Shown here one piece after another: positions 7,887-15,856 of a DNA stretch of 19,752 nucleotides (positions are counted from its first letter, which is position 1; each line of letters opens with the position of its first letter). The stretch is from Bordetella parapertussis (GTDB lineage Bacteria > Pseudomonadota > Gammaproteobacteria > Burkholderiales > Burkholderiaceae_B), in NCBI GenBank assembly GCA_945872285.1, contig CAMBZR010000063.1:1-19752 (forward strand), read 5' to 3'. The notes below the pieces were generated by a model. That model was given only the letters and a program-made list of their open reading frames with translations. It was not told the origin of the DNA and did not search any database. The translations under genes and the position numbers were made by a program.

Positions 7887-7989
7887 TTTGCTCTAGTGGT
7901 TAGCCCTGCTTTTCTGACCGCCTGAAGACCGATCCCGAGTTGAGGGGGCTGACTAGAGTACACTTGTGGGTGTTTCCTTAATTAATTCA

Positions 7990-8016
7990 ATGACTTCAAT
8001 CTTTCAAACGACTTGA
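7990..8016 (+). other. Eight-codon leader ORF overlapping the helicase TTG start
   Basis: An ATG at 7990 opens MTSIFQTT and stops at TGA 8014-8016. That TGA overlaps the proposed TTG start of the helicase (8013-8015) in the form TTGA, a layout typical of translational coupling. Neither start has a clear Shine-Dalgarno sequence. Alternatively this is a relic or a single-base indel, the ATG being the original start in a joined frame. Confidence 0.35.
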
Positions 8017-9545
8017 CTTCCACTACACAACCAACTGACAAGCCCGCCGTGGCAACGCCAACTTTTGCCGAAATCGGGTTGCACCCGTCTTTGCTGCAAG
8101 CCGTGATCGACACGGGCTACACGATCCCTACCCCCATTCAGGCTCAGGCCGTTCCGCTGGCGATGGCGGGACAAGATGTCATGGGAGCGGCACAAACGGG
8201 CACGGGTAAAACCGCGGCGTTCACGTTGCCGATTTTGCATCGCTTGATGCCTTCAGCCAACAGTAGCGCCTCGCCCGCGCGCCACCCTGTCCGAGCACTG
8301 ATTTTGACGCCGACCCGCGAACTGGCGGATCAGGTCGCCGACAGCGTGAGACGCTACGGCAAACTGACGCCTTTGCGTTCAACGGTGGTCTTTGGCGGTG
8401 TAGATATCAACCCACAAAAAGAGGCCTTGCGTAACGGTTGTGAAGTGCTGATCGCAACGCCTGGGCGCCTGCTTGATCACGTCGAGCAACGCAATGTCAA
8501 CTTAGGTCAGGTCAGTATCCTTGTGTTGGACGAGGCCGACCGGATGCTTGATATGGGCTTTTTGCCCGATCTCGAGCGCATTCTTCGCTTGTTGCCAACG
8601 CCGCGGCAAACGCTGTTGTTTTCGGCGACGTTTAGTAACGATATCCGCAAACTCGGCCGCACCTACCTCAATAATCCGATTGAAATCGAAGTGGCAGGGC
8701 GTAACGCGGCCGCTGATACGGTCACGCAAATTGCCTACCCGATGCCGGGCGATGCTAAACGCGCTGCGGTGGTTCATTTGGTAAAGTCGCGCGGCCTGAA
8801 GCAAGTGATCGTGTTTTCGAATACCAAAATTGGCACGGGACGTTTAGCGCGACAGCTTGAACTTGACGGCGTGCGCGCCGAATCGATTCATGGCGACAAA
8901 ACGCAGGCCGATCGTATGAAGGCACTAGAGGCTTTCAAGGCAGGCGAGCTTGAAGTCTTGGTTGCAACCGATGTCGCCGCGCGCGGCCTAGACGTTGCGG
9001 GCGTGCCTTGCGTGATTAATTACGATTTGCCGCGTAGCGCCGAAGACTACGTACATCGCATTGGCCGCACGGGTCGGGCGGGTGCGTCGGGTGAGGCTAT
9101 TTCGCTGTTCGCGCCAGCCGAAGAAAAGTATTTGCTTGATATTGAAAAGCTGATCAAAACTACGATTGTGCGTGGCACCCTCGAGATCCCGGGTGGTTTG
9201 CTGGCACAGCGTTCTTCGTCAGACGAGTCGCGTCCAGGGCGCTCGAGCCACGGCGCTGAGCGCGCTGCGGGTGGTTCTGCCGCGGGGCGTAGCCACAGTC
9301 CTCGGGCCAGTCATGGCACTCATGCTACCGAGCGCTCTGACAGAAGCGCGCGGCCCGCCCGCTACGGTGCGCCTGCCGAACCGCTTGATGATTTCTTTAC
9401 AAAACCTTACCAGCCCTCGGCTGCTTCGGTCGCGGCAGTAACGGCCGCTGCGCAAACGCCCGCGGTGCTCGCCAAAAAGTCCGCTTTGCTCGCTAAACGC
9501 CCGGTGGGACTGTTGTTGGGTGCGGCACAAAAAAAGTCTGACTAA
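8013..9545 (+). CDS. rhlE: DEAD-box ATP-dependent RNA helicase, RhlE type
   Basis: Unwinds short RNA duplexes using ATP; RhlE-type enzymes act in ribosome assembly and RNA turnover. The 510-residue product shows every helicase motif in order: Q motif around FAEIGLHPS (18-26) and Gln43, motif I QTGTGKT (61-67), Ia PTRELA (100-105), TPGRLLD (149-155), DEAD (173-176), SAT (204-206), VIVFSNT (265-271), ATDVAARGLDV (318-328) and HRIGRTGRAG (348-357). After about residue 395 a low-complexity tail rich in Ser, Arg, Ala and Gly extends to the C-terminus, as is usual for RNA-binding extensions of this group. The start must be TTG 8013: the frame is closed by TAA at 7983 with no ATG between, and the next ATG would remove the Q motif. 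Which RhlE paralogue this is cannot be told. Confidence 0.92.
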   Translation: MTSTTQPTDKPAVATPTFAEIGLHPSLLQAVIDTGYTIPTPIQAQAVPLAMAGQDVMGAAQTGTGKTAAFTLPILHRLMPSANSSASPARHPVRALILTPTRELADQVADSVRRYGKLTPLRSTVVFGGVDINPQKEALRNGCEVLIATPGRLLDHVEQRNVNLGQVSILVLDEADRMLDMGFLPDLERILRLLPTPRQTLLFSATFSNDIRKLGRTYLNNPIEIEVAGRNAAADTVTQIAYPMPGDAKRAAVVHLVKSRGLKQVIVFSNTKIGTGRLARQLELDGVRAESIHGDKTQADRMKALEAFKAGELEVLVATDVAARGLDVAGVPCVINYDLPRSAEDYVHRIGRTGRAGASGEAISLFAPAEEKYLLDIEKLIKTTIVRGTLEIPGGLLAQRSSSDESRPGRSSHGAERAAGGSAAGRSHSPRASHGTHATERSDRSARPARYGAPAEPLDDFFTKPYQPSAASVAAVTAAAQTPAVLAKKSALLAKRPVGLLLGAAQKKSD

Positions 9546-9562
9546 AACGTTGCGGTTTGCCT

Positions 9563-9589
9563 CAAGCGCCGTCAAAGACTTTGCGCTTG
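9563..9589. terminator. Hairpin between convergent genes, possible weak bidirectional terminator
   Basis: A perfect seven-base inverted repeat, CAAGCGC (9563-9569) and GCGCTTG (9583-9589), sits in the 54-base gap between the ends of the helicase and thioredoxin-like genes. There is no T-run on either side, so intrinsic termination would be weak. Position is the main support. Confidence 0.35.
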
Positions 9590-9599
9590 GCTGCGCGGG

Positions 9600-9992
9600 T
9601 TAAGACTGCAGGCTTAGGTTTTGCAGTTGTGCCAGTAAATCTTCTGGCAAACCTGATTTTTGCGACGGCCCTGCGACCTGCATGGTCTGGATCAAGCGGT
9701 TTAAGTGTTCGATGTGTGGCAGCAGCGTTCCCATAAAACGGATCTCGCCGTTTTGCATAATGCCAAGCGTCGGAAAATTCTCAACATCCTCATCGCCCAG
9801 CAGCTCGGGGTAGTCTTCGATGTCGACCCAAATCAGGCAGGTCTGTGGGTGTTGTTGAGCCAGCGACTCAAACTTTGTTTGATAGGCTTTACAGGCATCG
9901 CACCACGCCGCGCAGAAACATAGCACGACCAAAAGGTCGGGCGTCTCGAGGACCTTGGCCAGAGTTGGCGAGTTTGGAAAATAAACGCTCAT
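9600..9992 (-). CDS. Thioredoxin-family protein with WCDAC active site
   Basis: A 130-residue cytosolic thioredoxin-fold protein without a signal peptide. The redox motif is WCDAC (Trp30, Cys31, Cys34) in place of WCGPC, with two further cysteines just before it (Cys25, Cys27). The cis-proline segment is NFPTLGIM (79-86 approx.). The 25-residue C-terminal tail after the fold is Gln/Leu-rich. I chose ATG 9992 as the start, which places the fold normally. A longer frame from GTG 10031 is possible and has GAGG nine bases before it, but a -10-like TATCAT (10032-10037) would overlap its leader. Convergent with rhlE. The reducing partner and substrates are unknown; a general disulphide reductase or stress role is inference. 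Confidence 0.82.
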   Translation of the reverse strand: MSVYFPNSPTLAKVLETPDLLVVLCFCAAWCDACKAYQTKFESLAQQHPQTCLIWVDIEDYPELLGDEDVENFPTLGIMQNGEIRFMGTLLPHIEHLNRLIQTMQVAGPSQKSGLPEDLLAQLQNLSLQS

Positions 9993-10105
9993 TTCGACAT
10001 AAAATATCAGGGCTAGCAACGGTCTGTTCACCTATGATAGCCTCGTTTACGCGATTTCAAGAAAAGACTCATTTCAAACGCTTTTCGGTCGTGTCTTCGC
10101 TCACC

Positions 10106-10110
10106 AGGAA
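10106..10110 (+). promoter_or_regulatory. Shine-Dalgarno AGGAA supporting a TTG start
   Basis: AGGAA ends nine bases before TTG 10120. No ATG occurs near the N-terminus in this frame before Met32, which lies inside the first membrane segment. Confidence 0.5.
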
Positions 10111-10119
10111 ACTCTCGCC

Positions 10120-10908
10120 TTGACTACACTTTCGCCTGCGGCGTACTCGGCCGGTTTGTCTGGTGTAGGCGAGGCCTTTGGTCGAGCCATCGTGTCGCAA
10201 TTTCATCCGCGAATGCTCTTCGCTTTGTTGATGCCGTTTTTAATTGTGTTGGGTGCCGCAGTGGTGCTGCTTTTTGTTGCGCTTGGCCCACTCACCGACT
10301 GGCTCAATCGGCAGATCACCGACTCAAACTGGCTACTCGCAGCCAACGAATGGCTGGTGTCGCTGGGCTTATTCTCTTTGCTTTCTGCCAAAACTTGGTT
10401 ACTGACGATGGCGGCAGTGTTGGTGTTATTGCCGGCATCGGGCATCCTCGGTCTGGCCGTGGCTGCGGTGTTTGTCATGCCTATTGTTGTTTCGCATTTG
10501 TCGCGTCACCGCTTCCCCGATATTGCACTTAAAGGCGAACACGCGTTTGTGGTCAGTGTCTGGAACGCGCTCTGGGTCAGTGTGGTCTTTTTGCTGGGCT
10601 GGATCTTGACCTTGCCTTTCTGGCTGTTTCCGCCTCTTGGCCTGTTGGTCTCGCTTTTGTGGTGGACTTTCGCCTTTTCGCGCATGATGCGAATTGACTC
10701 AATTGTCGAGCACGCCAATGCGATCGAAAGAAAAATCTTGTTAGAACGCCACGGTAAGGGCTTTTGGCTGATTGGTTTTTTCTGTGCGCTTTTGAATCTG
10801 TTGCCCCCTGCCTGGGTATTTTTGCCTGTGTTCTCGGGTTTGGTTTACACCAACTACGGACTAGAGGCCTTACGACGGTTGCGCGGCGAAAAAACCCTTG
10901 AGATGTAA
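10120..10908 (+). CDS. EI24-domain (CysZ-like) integral membrane protein
   Basis: A 262-residue membrane protein of the EI24/CysZ-like family (PF07264). Hydrophobic segments are near 32-55, 92-108, 109-125, 147-170, 172-187 and 214-243. The conserved cytosolic stretch around HLSRHRFPDIALKG (126-139) and the later loop with AFSRMMRIDSIVEHAN (185-200) fit the family. CysZ is a sulphate permease in enterobacteria, but the Burkholderiales EI24 proteins have no settled function and I do not assign sulphate transport. It starts at TTG with AGGAA upstream and is followed by a 146-base gap before the CinA-like gene, which holds a possible promoter, so the two may be transcribed separately. Confidence 0.83.
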   Translation: MTTLSPAAYSAGLSGVGEAFGRAIVSQFHPRMLFALLMPFLIVLGAAVVLLFVALGPLTDWLNRQITDSNWLLAANEWLVSLGLFSLLSAKTWLLTMAAVLVLLPASGILGLAVAAVFVMPIVVSHLSRHRFPDIALKGEHAFVVSVWNALWVSVVFLLGWILTLPFWLFPPLGLLVSLLWWTFAFSRMMRIDSIVEHANAIERKILLERHGKGFWLIGFFCALLNLLPPAWVFLPVFSGLVYTNYGLEALRRLRGEKTLEM

Positions 10909-10933
10909 GTTTTTGCCCTGAATAGTCTTGATT

Positions 10934-10962
10934 TTGACCAAGCTGCTTACGCCTGAAATAAG
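10934..10962 (+). promoter_or_regulatory. Candidate sigma-70 promoter for the CinA-like gene
   Basis: TTGACC (10934-10939, five of six to consensus) and AATAAG (10957-10962, four of six) are separated by 17 bases in the gap between the EI24 and CinA-like genes. The predicted transcript start would be near 10969, giving a leader of about 85 bases. Confidence 0.4.
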
Positions 10963-11054
10963 GTAGCACCCACGTTGCCGCTCAGAGCCCTCGCATTTGT
11001 GCTGAAATATCGAACATCCTTATTTTTGATTGACCCCATTTTTCTGGAAACAAC

Positions 11055-11870
11055 ATGTCTGCCTCTCAAGACAACGCGCGGTTTGGCCTCATTATTGTCG
11101 GCGATGAAATCCTGTCGGGCCGCAGGCAAGACAAGCACATGTCTAAAGTGATTGAGCTACTCAGTGCGCGCGGTTTGCAACTGTCCTGGGTTGAAATCCT
11201 GTCTGACGACCGTGCGTTACTCATTGCGGCGCTTGAGCGCAGCTTTGCTTCGGGTGACATCGTCTTTAGTTGTGGTGGCATTGGCGCAACCCCTGATGAC
11301 CACACCCGCCAGGCTGCAGCTGCGGCGTTAAAACTGCCGTTGGCTTTGCACCCGTTTGCCGCCGAACAAATCGGATTGCGGGTGGCCGAAACGGCAGCCA
11401 AAGGACAGGGTAATCCTGATCTCAATGCACCCGAAAATCAACAGCGTCTGCAGATGGGTTATTTTCCGCAGGGTTGCGAAGCCGTGGTCAATCCGTTTAA
11501 TCGGATTCCCGGTTTTTACATTTCAAAGCACACTTTCGTGCCTGGTTTTCCGGTGATGGCCTGGCCGATGCTCGAGGCGACGCTCGATAGTCGCTACGCG
11601 CACTTGCATCATAAAAATCAACAGATCGAGCACTCGTTTTTAGTCTACGGAATGCCCGAGTCGCGCATCACCCCCGCGCTTGAAGCGCTCGAGCAAAAAT
11701 GGCCTGGTGTGCGGGCGTTTAGTTTGCCCTCGGTCGGTGAGGGGGGTGGGGTGCCACATATCGAGTTAGGGGTAAAGGGCGACCCTGAGCCAGCTGCTTG
11801 TGCGCTAGAGTTTTTGCGGGCTGAGGCACTGCGCCTGGGCGCACGTTACGAACCGGGTCCAGCTAAGTAG
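11055..11870 (+). CDS. CinA-like protein, molybdopterin-binding (MoCF) domain only
   Basis: A 271-residue protein of the competence/damage-inducible CinA N-terminal type. It has the MoCF/MoaB-like fold with IVGDEILSGRRQDKH (14-28) and the loop SCGGIGATPDDHTRQA (72-87), where GG.G.T.DD is the family signature. It lacks the C-terminal nicotinamide-nucleotide amidase domain of full-length CinA (about 400 residues), as is common for the short form in betaproteobacteria. CinA N-domains have been linked to ADP-ribose or NAD-dinucleotide hydrolysis; the role of this short form is not established. ATG 11055 has GGA six bases upstream. Its TAG stop ends at 11870, directly abutting the stop of the convergent CoA ligase gene, with no space for a separate terminator. 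Confidence 0.88.
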   Translation: MSASQDNARFGLIIVGDEILSGRRQDKHMSKVIELLSARGLQLSWVEILSDDRALLIAALERSFASGDIVFSCGGIGATPDDHTRQAAAAALKLPLALHPFAAEQIGLRVAETAAKGQGNPDLNAPENQQRLQMGYFPQGCEAVVNPFNRIPGFYISKHTFVPGFPVMAWPMLEATLDSRYAHLHHKNQQIEHSFLVYGMPESRITPALEALEQKWPGVRAFSLPSVGEGGGVPHIELGVKGDPEPAACALEFLRAEALRLGARYEPGPAK

Positions 11871-13493
11871 TTAGCGACCGCTAAGCTTGTCTGCCGCAAG
11901 ATCTCGTAGTTTGACGCGCTGAAACTTTTGCCCGTTCGCGCTGGCGGTGGTCGGAAACTCGTCGACAAACCAAAGATGGGCCGGAATTTTGAAAGCAGCC
12001 AGTGTTTTTGCGAGGCTCTTTAAAATGTCGGCGGCTTCGGGAGGCTTGCGTTTATTTTTTGCGATCGCAAAGGCGACCGCGCGCGGCTGTCCGTTGATTT
12101 CGATCCCCACGACTTGAGCGCCTTCGATTTCGGACTGAGCAGCTAATACGTGTTCGATCTCGGTGGGATCCACCAAAAAGCCACCTAAGCGCATGGTGTC
12201 GCCCATTCGCGCTTGATATACAAAACTTCCATCGCCCCGCAGGTAACCCAGATCGCCTGTTTTAAAGTAGCCGTCTGTTGTGAAGGCGTGGGTGGTGGCC
12301 TCGGGGTTGTTGTAATAGCCTTTGAACAGTGTGGGCGAGTGAATCTCGATTTCGCCCGAAACGCCTGGTGCGCAAAGTGCCAGACTGTCGGGGTCGCGTA
12401 CTCGTACCGACGCCAGCGCGCCCGCTGCAGGAGTGCCCCCGCCAAGCACTCGTTCTTCAAGCGCAAGGTCAGAGCGTTGCGCCGAAAATAAGGAATGCAC
12501 CTCGCTTGAGCCATAGAGCCCGTGCATCGGAAAGCCGCGAGGAATCAATTCTTGCGCGAGTTCGATAAAACGTGCACTGAACGCGGCAAAACCAAAGAGC
12601 TTGAGTGACTGAAAGGAGACAGCCTCAGAGTTGTGTTCGGCAAAGCGTCGAAGCATTTCGTCGCTGCCAAAAATATGTGTAATTTGATGTTGCCTGATTA
12701 ATTGACTAGCCAGGTCGACATCAAAAAAATCCATCAGTACTACGGGCATTTTGGCCGCGATGGCGGCTAAGGCACTGTCTAGGCCATACACGCCGCACAA
12801 AGGCAGGGCGGTCAGGAGTGCGTCACCAGTCTCGCCAAAGCGATAGCCCTGTGCAATGTGTCGCACGTGTTCGCTCAGTGTTTTTTGTGTGTGCACCACG
12901 AGCTTAGGGCCTTTAGTGGTGCCTGAGGTCGTAAAAAAAATAACAGGTAGATCTTCAAGCTCAGGCGACTGCGTGTGGTTTGGTTGGCTGCTTGCAGCGC
13001 GGGTCCTTGGCGCAAGCCTTGGAACAAAATGGAGTACAGGCCGTTCGAGTAGTCGAGCCGGCGTCAGGTCATCGGAGTCGACGACTATGATTTTTTTGAG
13101 TTTTACCAGCGTGCTAGCGTCAACACCTTGAATCACTTCAGCAAAATCAATTTTTCTAAAATTGAGTTGCAGAATTAAAAAACTTGCGTGCGAGTTCGTC
13201 AAAATATAGTGAACTTCGTGACTACGATATTTTGTATTGACCGCAACAAGTGTAGCGCCCAGGCGCGCGAGCGCGAAAAAAATCGCCAGCCATTCGACGC
13301 GATTGATCAACCATACGGCAACGTGCGTACCAGTCTTGACACCTTGCTCTGCGAGCCAAGCCTGTGTGTCTTGTACAAGCTGGTCAAATTGAAGATAAGA
13401 GATATGCTGATCCTCTTGGATCAGCATTGTCGCGTCTGGTGTTTGGCTTAAAGGCTGTTCATAGACAGAGTGCAAGGTGCACAACTGCGACAT
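11871..13493 (-). CDS. AMP-forming acyl-CoA ligase, last gene of the liv-type cluster
   Basis: ANL-superfamily enzyme (540 residues) expected to activate a carboxylic acid with ATP and join it to CoA in the cytosol. Visible motifs: P-loop TTSGTTKGPK (188-197), A5 YGSSE (327-331), A7 YFKTGDLGY (409-417), a shifted hinge RMGDTMRLGGFLVDPTEIE (429-447) and a C-terminal lysine in ANGQKFQR (519-526), where Lys523 is the likely adenylation lysine. The hinge and C-terminal motifs diverge from the usual GRxxD and SGK forms, so the substrate class cannot be read off; benzoate/alicyclic-type ligases are possible. It starts one base after the livF stop (TGACATG), so it is tightly coupled to the transporter. 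No Shine-Dalgarno stronger than GGA 11 bases upstream is seen. Substrate inference comes from the neighbours. Confidence 0.88.
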   Translation of the reverse strand: MSQLCTLHSVYEQPLSQTPDATMLIQEDQHISYLQFDQLVQDTQAWLAEQGVKTGTHVAVWLINRVEWLAIFFALARLGATLVAVNTKYRSHEVHYILTNSHASFLILQLNFRKIDFAEVIQGVDASTLVKLKKIIVVDSDDLTPARLLERPVLHFVPRLAPRTRAASSQPNHTQSPELEDLPVIFFTTSGTTKGPKLVVHTQKTLSEHVRHIAQGYRFGETGDALLTALPLCGVYGLDSALAAIAAKMPVVLMDFFDVDLASQLIRQHQITHIFGSDEMLRRFAEHNSEAVSFQSLKLFGFAAFSARFIELAQELIPRGFPMHGLYGSSEVHSLFSAQRSDLALEERVLGGGTPAAGALASVRVRDPDSLALCAPGVSGEIEIHSPTLFKGYYNNPEATTHAFTTDGYFKTGDLGYLRGDGSFVYQARMGDTMRLGGFLVDPTEIEHVLAAQSEIEGAQVVGIEINGQPRAVAFAIAKNKRKPPEAADILKSLAKTLAAFKIPAHLWFVDEFPTTASANGQKFQRVKLRDLAADKLSGR

Positions 13494-13494
13494 G

Positions 13495-14211
13495 TCAATA
13501 GAGTTCCATGAGGTCGGCGTTATTGCTAAAGGCTTCGGGGGTGCCTTCTCGAATCAGCTGGCCAGACTTCATGACGATCACGCGATCTGAAATTTTTAAG
13601 GCCTCGCGAATATTTTGTTCAACGATCAAAATCGACATCTTGCGCTCTTGCTGTAAGGCCCGTAAAGGCCCGGCTAAGTCTTGAAAGAGCTTTGGCGCTA
13701 AGCCGATTGAGGGTTCGTCAAGCAGCAGACAGCGCGGTTGACTTAACAGCGCACGACCTAGCGACACCATTTGTTGCTGACCGCCCGAAAGCGTGCCAGC
13801 ACGCTGTGTATAAAACTTTTTGATCATGGGTAGTACGCTCATCACCCAGTCGAGCCGCGCCGCCTGTTCGCCCACGGCGATACCATTGGCCCAAAAGCCC
13901 AGTCGCATGATCTCGGCGACGGTCAAGCCTGGGAACACGCCGCGACCTTCTGGCACAAGGGCAATGCTCGCAGCATTCATCCCACGCGGATCGGGTTTGT
14001 TTACGACCTTGCCCTCGAGTGTGATGGTACCTTCGGCCAACGGCACAAGTCCAAACAGCGCTTTTAAAAGTGTCGATTTTCCCGCACCGTTGTGCCCGAT
14101 CAGGCACAGCACCTCGTTGTAGCCCAAACTGACATTGAAGTTTTCAAGGACAGGTCTGCCGCCATAACCGACACGCAGATTTTTGGCCTCGATAAAATTA
14201 GCCGCGGTCAT
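13495..14211 (-). CDS. livF: HAAT-family ABC transporter ATPase, LivF-type
   Basis: Cytosolic ATPase subunit (238 residues) that pairs with LivG to drive import. Motifs: Walker A GHNGAGKST (39-47), full signature LSGGQ (141-145), Walker B CLLLDE (161-166), and the switch position in VEQN, where Gln replaces His as is usual for LivF proteins. The ATG start overlaps the livG stop by ATGA, and GGAG lies seven bases upstream, showing translational coupling. It supplies the canonical signature to the ATP site formed with LivG's Walker A. Substrate cannot be told from the ATPase. Confidence 0.93.
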   Translation of the reverse strand: MTAANFIEAKNLRVGYGGRPVLENFNVSLGYNEVLCLIGHNGAGKSTLLKALFGLVPLAEGTITLEGKVVNKPDPRGMNAASIALVPEGRGVFPGLTVAEIMRLGFWANGIAVGEQAARLDWVMSVLPMIKKFYTQRAGTLSGGQQQMVSLGRALLSQPRCLLLDEPSIGLAPKLFQDLAGPLRALQQERKMSILIVEQNIREALKISDRVIVMKSGQLIREGTPEAFSNNADLMELY

Positions 14212-14960
14212 GCGCGCTCTCCAAAATAGATGGCTGCAAGGTGTGGGTCTTTTAAGATATCTTCAGAGCTACCTTGAGCAAGCAACTTGCCTTGATCCAA
14301 AAACGCGACGCGATCTGAGAGTTGAATAACAATATCTAGGTTATGTTCAATGATACAAATGGTGATACCGCGCTTGGCGTAAGTGCGCAACAGGGTGACA
14401 AAGCGTTCGAACGAACGCGGATCAAGACCTGAGGCAGGCTCGTCGAGCAGCCAAAGTTTTGCCTCACTGGCCATAATCCGAGCAAGACTTAAAAATTTTC
14501 GTTCAGCGTAGGCAAGATCAACCGCGCGGTCGTGACGTTTATCGAGTAGTTTTGTCTCGTTCAGAATTTCAGTGACGCGTTGCTCGGCGGCTTCGCGACC
14601 ACTTTGCCAGAGCCAGCTACTGCGTTCCATGACCGTCATGATATTTTCTTCGACAGTCATTTGACTGTACAGGCGCAAATCCTGAAAGGTACGTGCGATC
14701 CCTAAGCGGGCGACTTGCCAGGGCTCAACGCCCTTGAGCGATTTACCCAGCCAGTGTATTGTGCCACTGGTTGGCATTAGATGACCGGTAATTAAATTAA
14801 ATAAGGTTGTCTTACCCGCACCGTTTGGCCCGACTAGTGTCGTGATGACCCCGGCGGGTAAATCAAGCGTCACATCATCAATAGCTTGCAGACCGCCAAA
14901 GTTTTTATTGACGTTTTTAATTTCTAGCAAGATCTCTTGCGAGGCAGTTGTTGTTGTCAT
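14208..14960 (-). CDS. livG: HAAT-family ABC transporter ATPase, LivG-type with unusual signature
   Basis: Cytosolic ATPase subunit (250 residues). Walker A is GPNGAGKT (44-51), Walker B with D-loop is LWLLDEPASGLD (169-180), and the switch histidine lies in IIEHNLDI. The LivG-type insertion after Walker A and the TFQDLRLY segment (91-98) match the family. The ABC signature is odd: where family members have LSGGQ or LSYGQ, this protein reads LAYAE (149-153), lacking both the Ser and the Gly. The site made by LivF Walker A with this signature should therefore be degenerate. Starts at ATG 14960 overlapping the livM stop (ATGA), with an AGAGA-type ribosome site upstream. Confidence 0.92.
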   Translation of the reverse strand: MTTTTASQEILLEIKNVNKNFGGLQAIDDVTLDLPAGVITTLVGPNGAGKTTLFNLITGHLMPTSGTIHWLGKSLKGVEPWQVARLGIARTFQDLRLYSQMTVEENIMTVMERSSWLWQSGREAAEQRVTEILNETKLLDKRHDRAVDLAYAERKFLSLARIMASEAKLWLLDEPASGLDPRSFERFVTLLRTYAKRGITICIIEHNLDIVIQLSDRVAFLDQGKLLAQGSSEDILKDPHLAAIYFGERA

Positions 14961-15841
14961 GCTGATTTCTCTTTGCTGCGACCGCCAACTAGGCCGCCTG
15001 GGCGAAACATCATCAAGAGCACCATGGCTAAGCCATAAATGATTTGCTGAATCGCGCCAAGTTCGGTCGGAGGCAAAAAGGGCAAGTAAGTCAGCGCTGC
15101 GGGCAAAGACATCAGTAGCGCGGCGCCCACAATCGGCCCGAACAAGGTGCCTGTGCCGCCAATGATGACCATTGCCATTAAAAGAATTGAGGTCTCGAGC
15201 ACGAAGCTTTCGACGTTGATAAAGCTGATGTAAAACGCATAAAGTGAGCCGGCGATGCCCGCCAACCCAGCGGCAACTGCCACTGACAGGGTCTTGACCG
15301 CGTTGACATGCTTGCCATAAGTTTGTGCGGCTGATTCGCTGTCACGAATCGCCATCAGGCTTCGGCCAAAGCTGCCGCGCACCAACAGGGCAGTGATCCC
15401 GACGACGATGCCGAGCACGACCAAAGCAAGAATTAAAAACGCCGTGTCGTCGTTAAAGGTATACCCCCAAAGCTTTGGGCGCGGGATGCCAATCATGCCG
15501 CCCAAGCCACCTGTGATGGATTTCCATTCAGAGAAAATGGTGACACCAATCACTTGTAAGCCCAGCGAGGCCGCTACAAAATACTCACCTCGCACGCGTA
15601 AGGCGGGAAGCGCAAGCGCCATTGAGAGCACAGCCGAGATCGCGGCTGAAGCTGCCATGCAAAGCAAGAGCGAGTCAGACGCGTGCATTGCGATGTAGGC
15701 CGTGGCATAAGCGCCCACGCCAAAGAAGATGGCGTGTGCCAGCGAAAAAATACCGGCATAGCCCATAATAAAATTTAAGGTCAAGGCCAAAATCGCATTG
15801 ATGCAAAACAGTACGGCAATATTTTGAAGATAGGCAATCAT
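14957..15841 (-). CDS. livM: HAAT-family ABC transporter permease, LivM-type
   Basis: Inner-membrane permease (294 residues) that forms the translocation path with LivH. The conserved N-terminal segment LNFIMGYAGIFSLAHAIFFGVGAY (22-45) and the EAA-like loop around GRSLMAIRDSESAAQTYG mark the LivM family; about eight hydrophobic segments are seen. I chose ATG 15841 because AAAGGAG lies eight bases upstream; the frame is open to 15886, but the extra 15 residues overlap livH and look unrelated. The ribosome site overlaps the livH stop codon, and the 3' end overlaps livG by four bases. Confidence 0.93.
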   Translation of the reverse strand: MIAYLQNIAVLFCINAILALTLNFIMGYAGIFSLAHAIFFGVGAYATAYIAMHASDSLLLCMAASAAISAVLSMALALPALRVRGEYFVAASLGLQVIGVTIFSEWKSITGGLGGMIGIPRPKLWGYTFNDDTAFLILALVVLGIVVGITALLVRGSFGRSLMAIRDSESAAQTYGKHVNAVKTLSVAVAAGLAGIAGSLYAFYISFINVESFVLETSILLMAMVIIGGTGTLFGPIVGAALLMSLPAALTYLPFLPPTELGAIQQIIYGLAMVLLMMFRPGGLVGGRSKEKSA

Positions 15842-15849
15842 ATGATGTT

Positions 15850-15856
15850 CTCCTTT
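15850..15856 (-). promoter_or_regulatory. Strong Shine-Dalgarno AAAGGAG of livM, overlapping the livH stop
   Basis: AAAGGAG lies eight bases before ATG 15841 and overlaps the livH TAA (15855-15857). It fixes the livM start and couples livM to livH. Confidence 0.75.

Noticed and set aside
7559..7903. 114-residue plus-strand frame in the gap before the helicase
   Set aside because: Mostly antisense to the zinc-finger gene, low-complexity in the gap, no ribosome site or family resemblance.
9219..9575. 118-residue minus-strand frame at the helicase 3' end
   Set aside because: Arg/Ser-rich mirror of the low-complexity helicase tail, with no recognisable domain or ribosome site.
10577..10969. 130-residue minus-strand frame antisense to the EI24 gene
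   Set aside because: Arg/Lys/Gln-rich reverse of membrane-segment codons; no domain seen.
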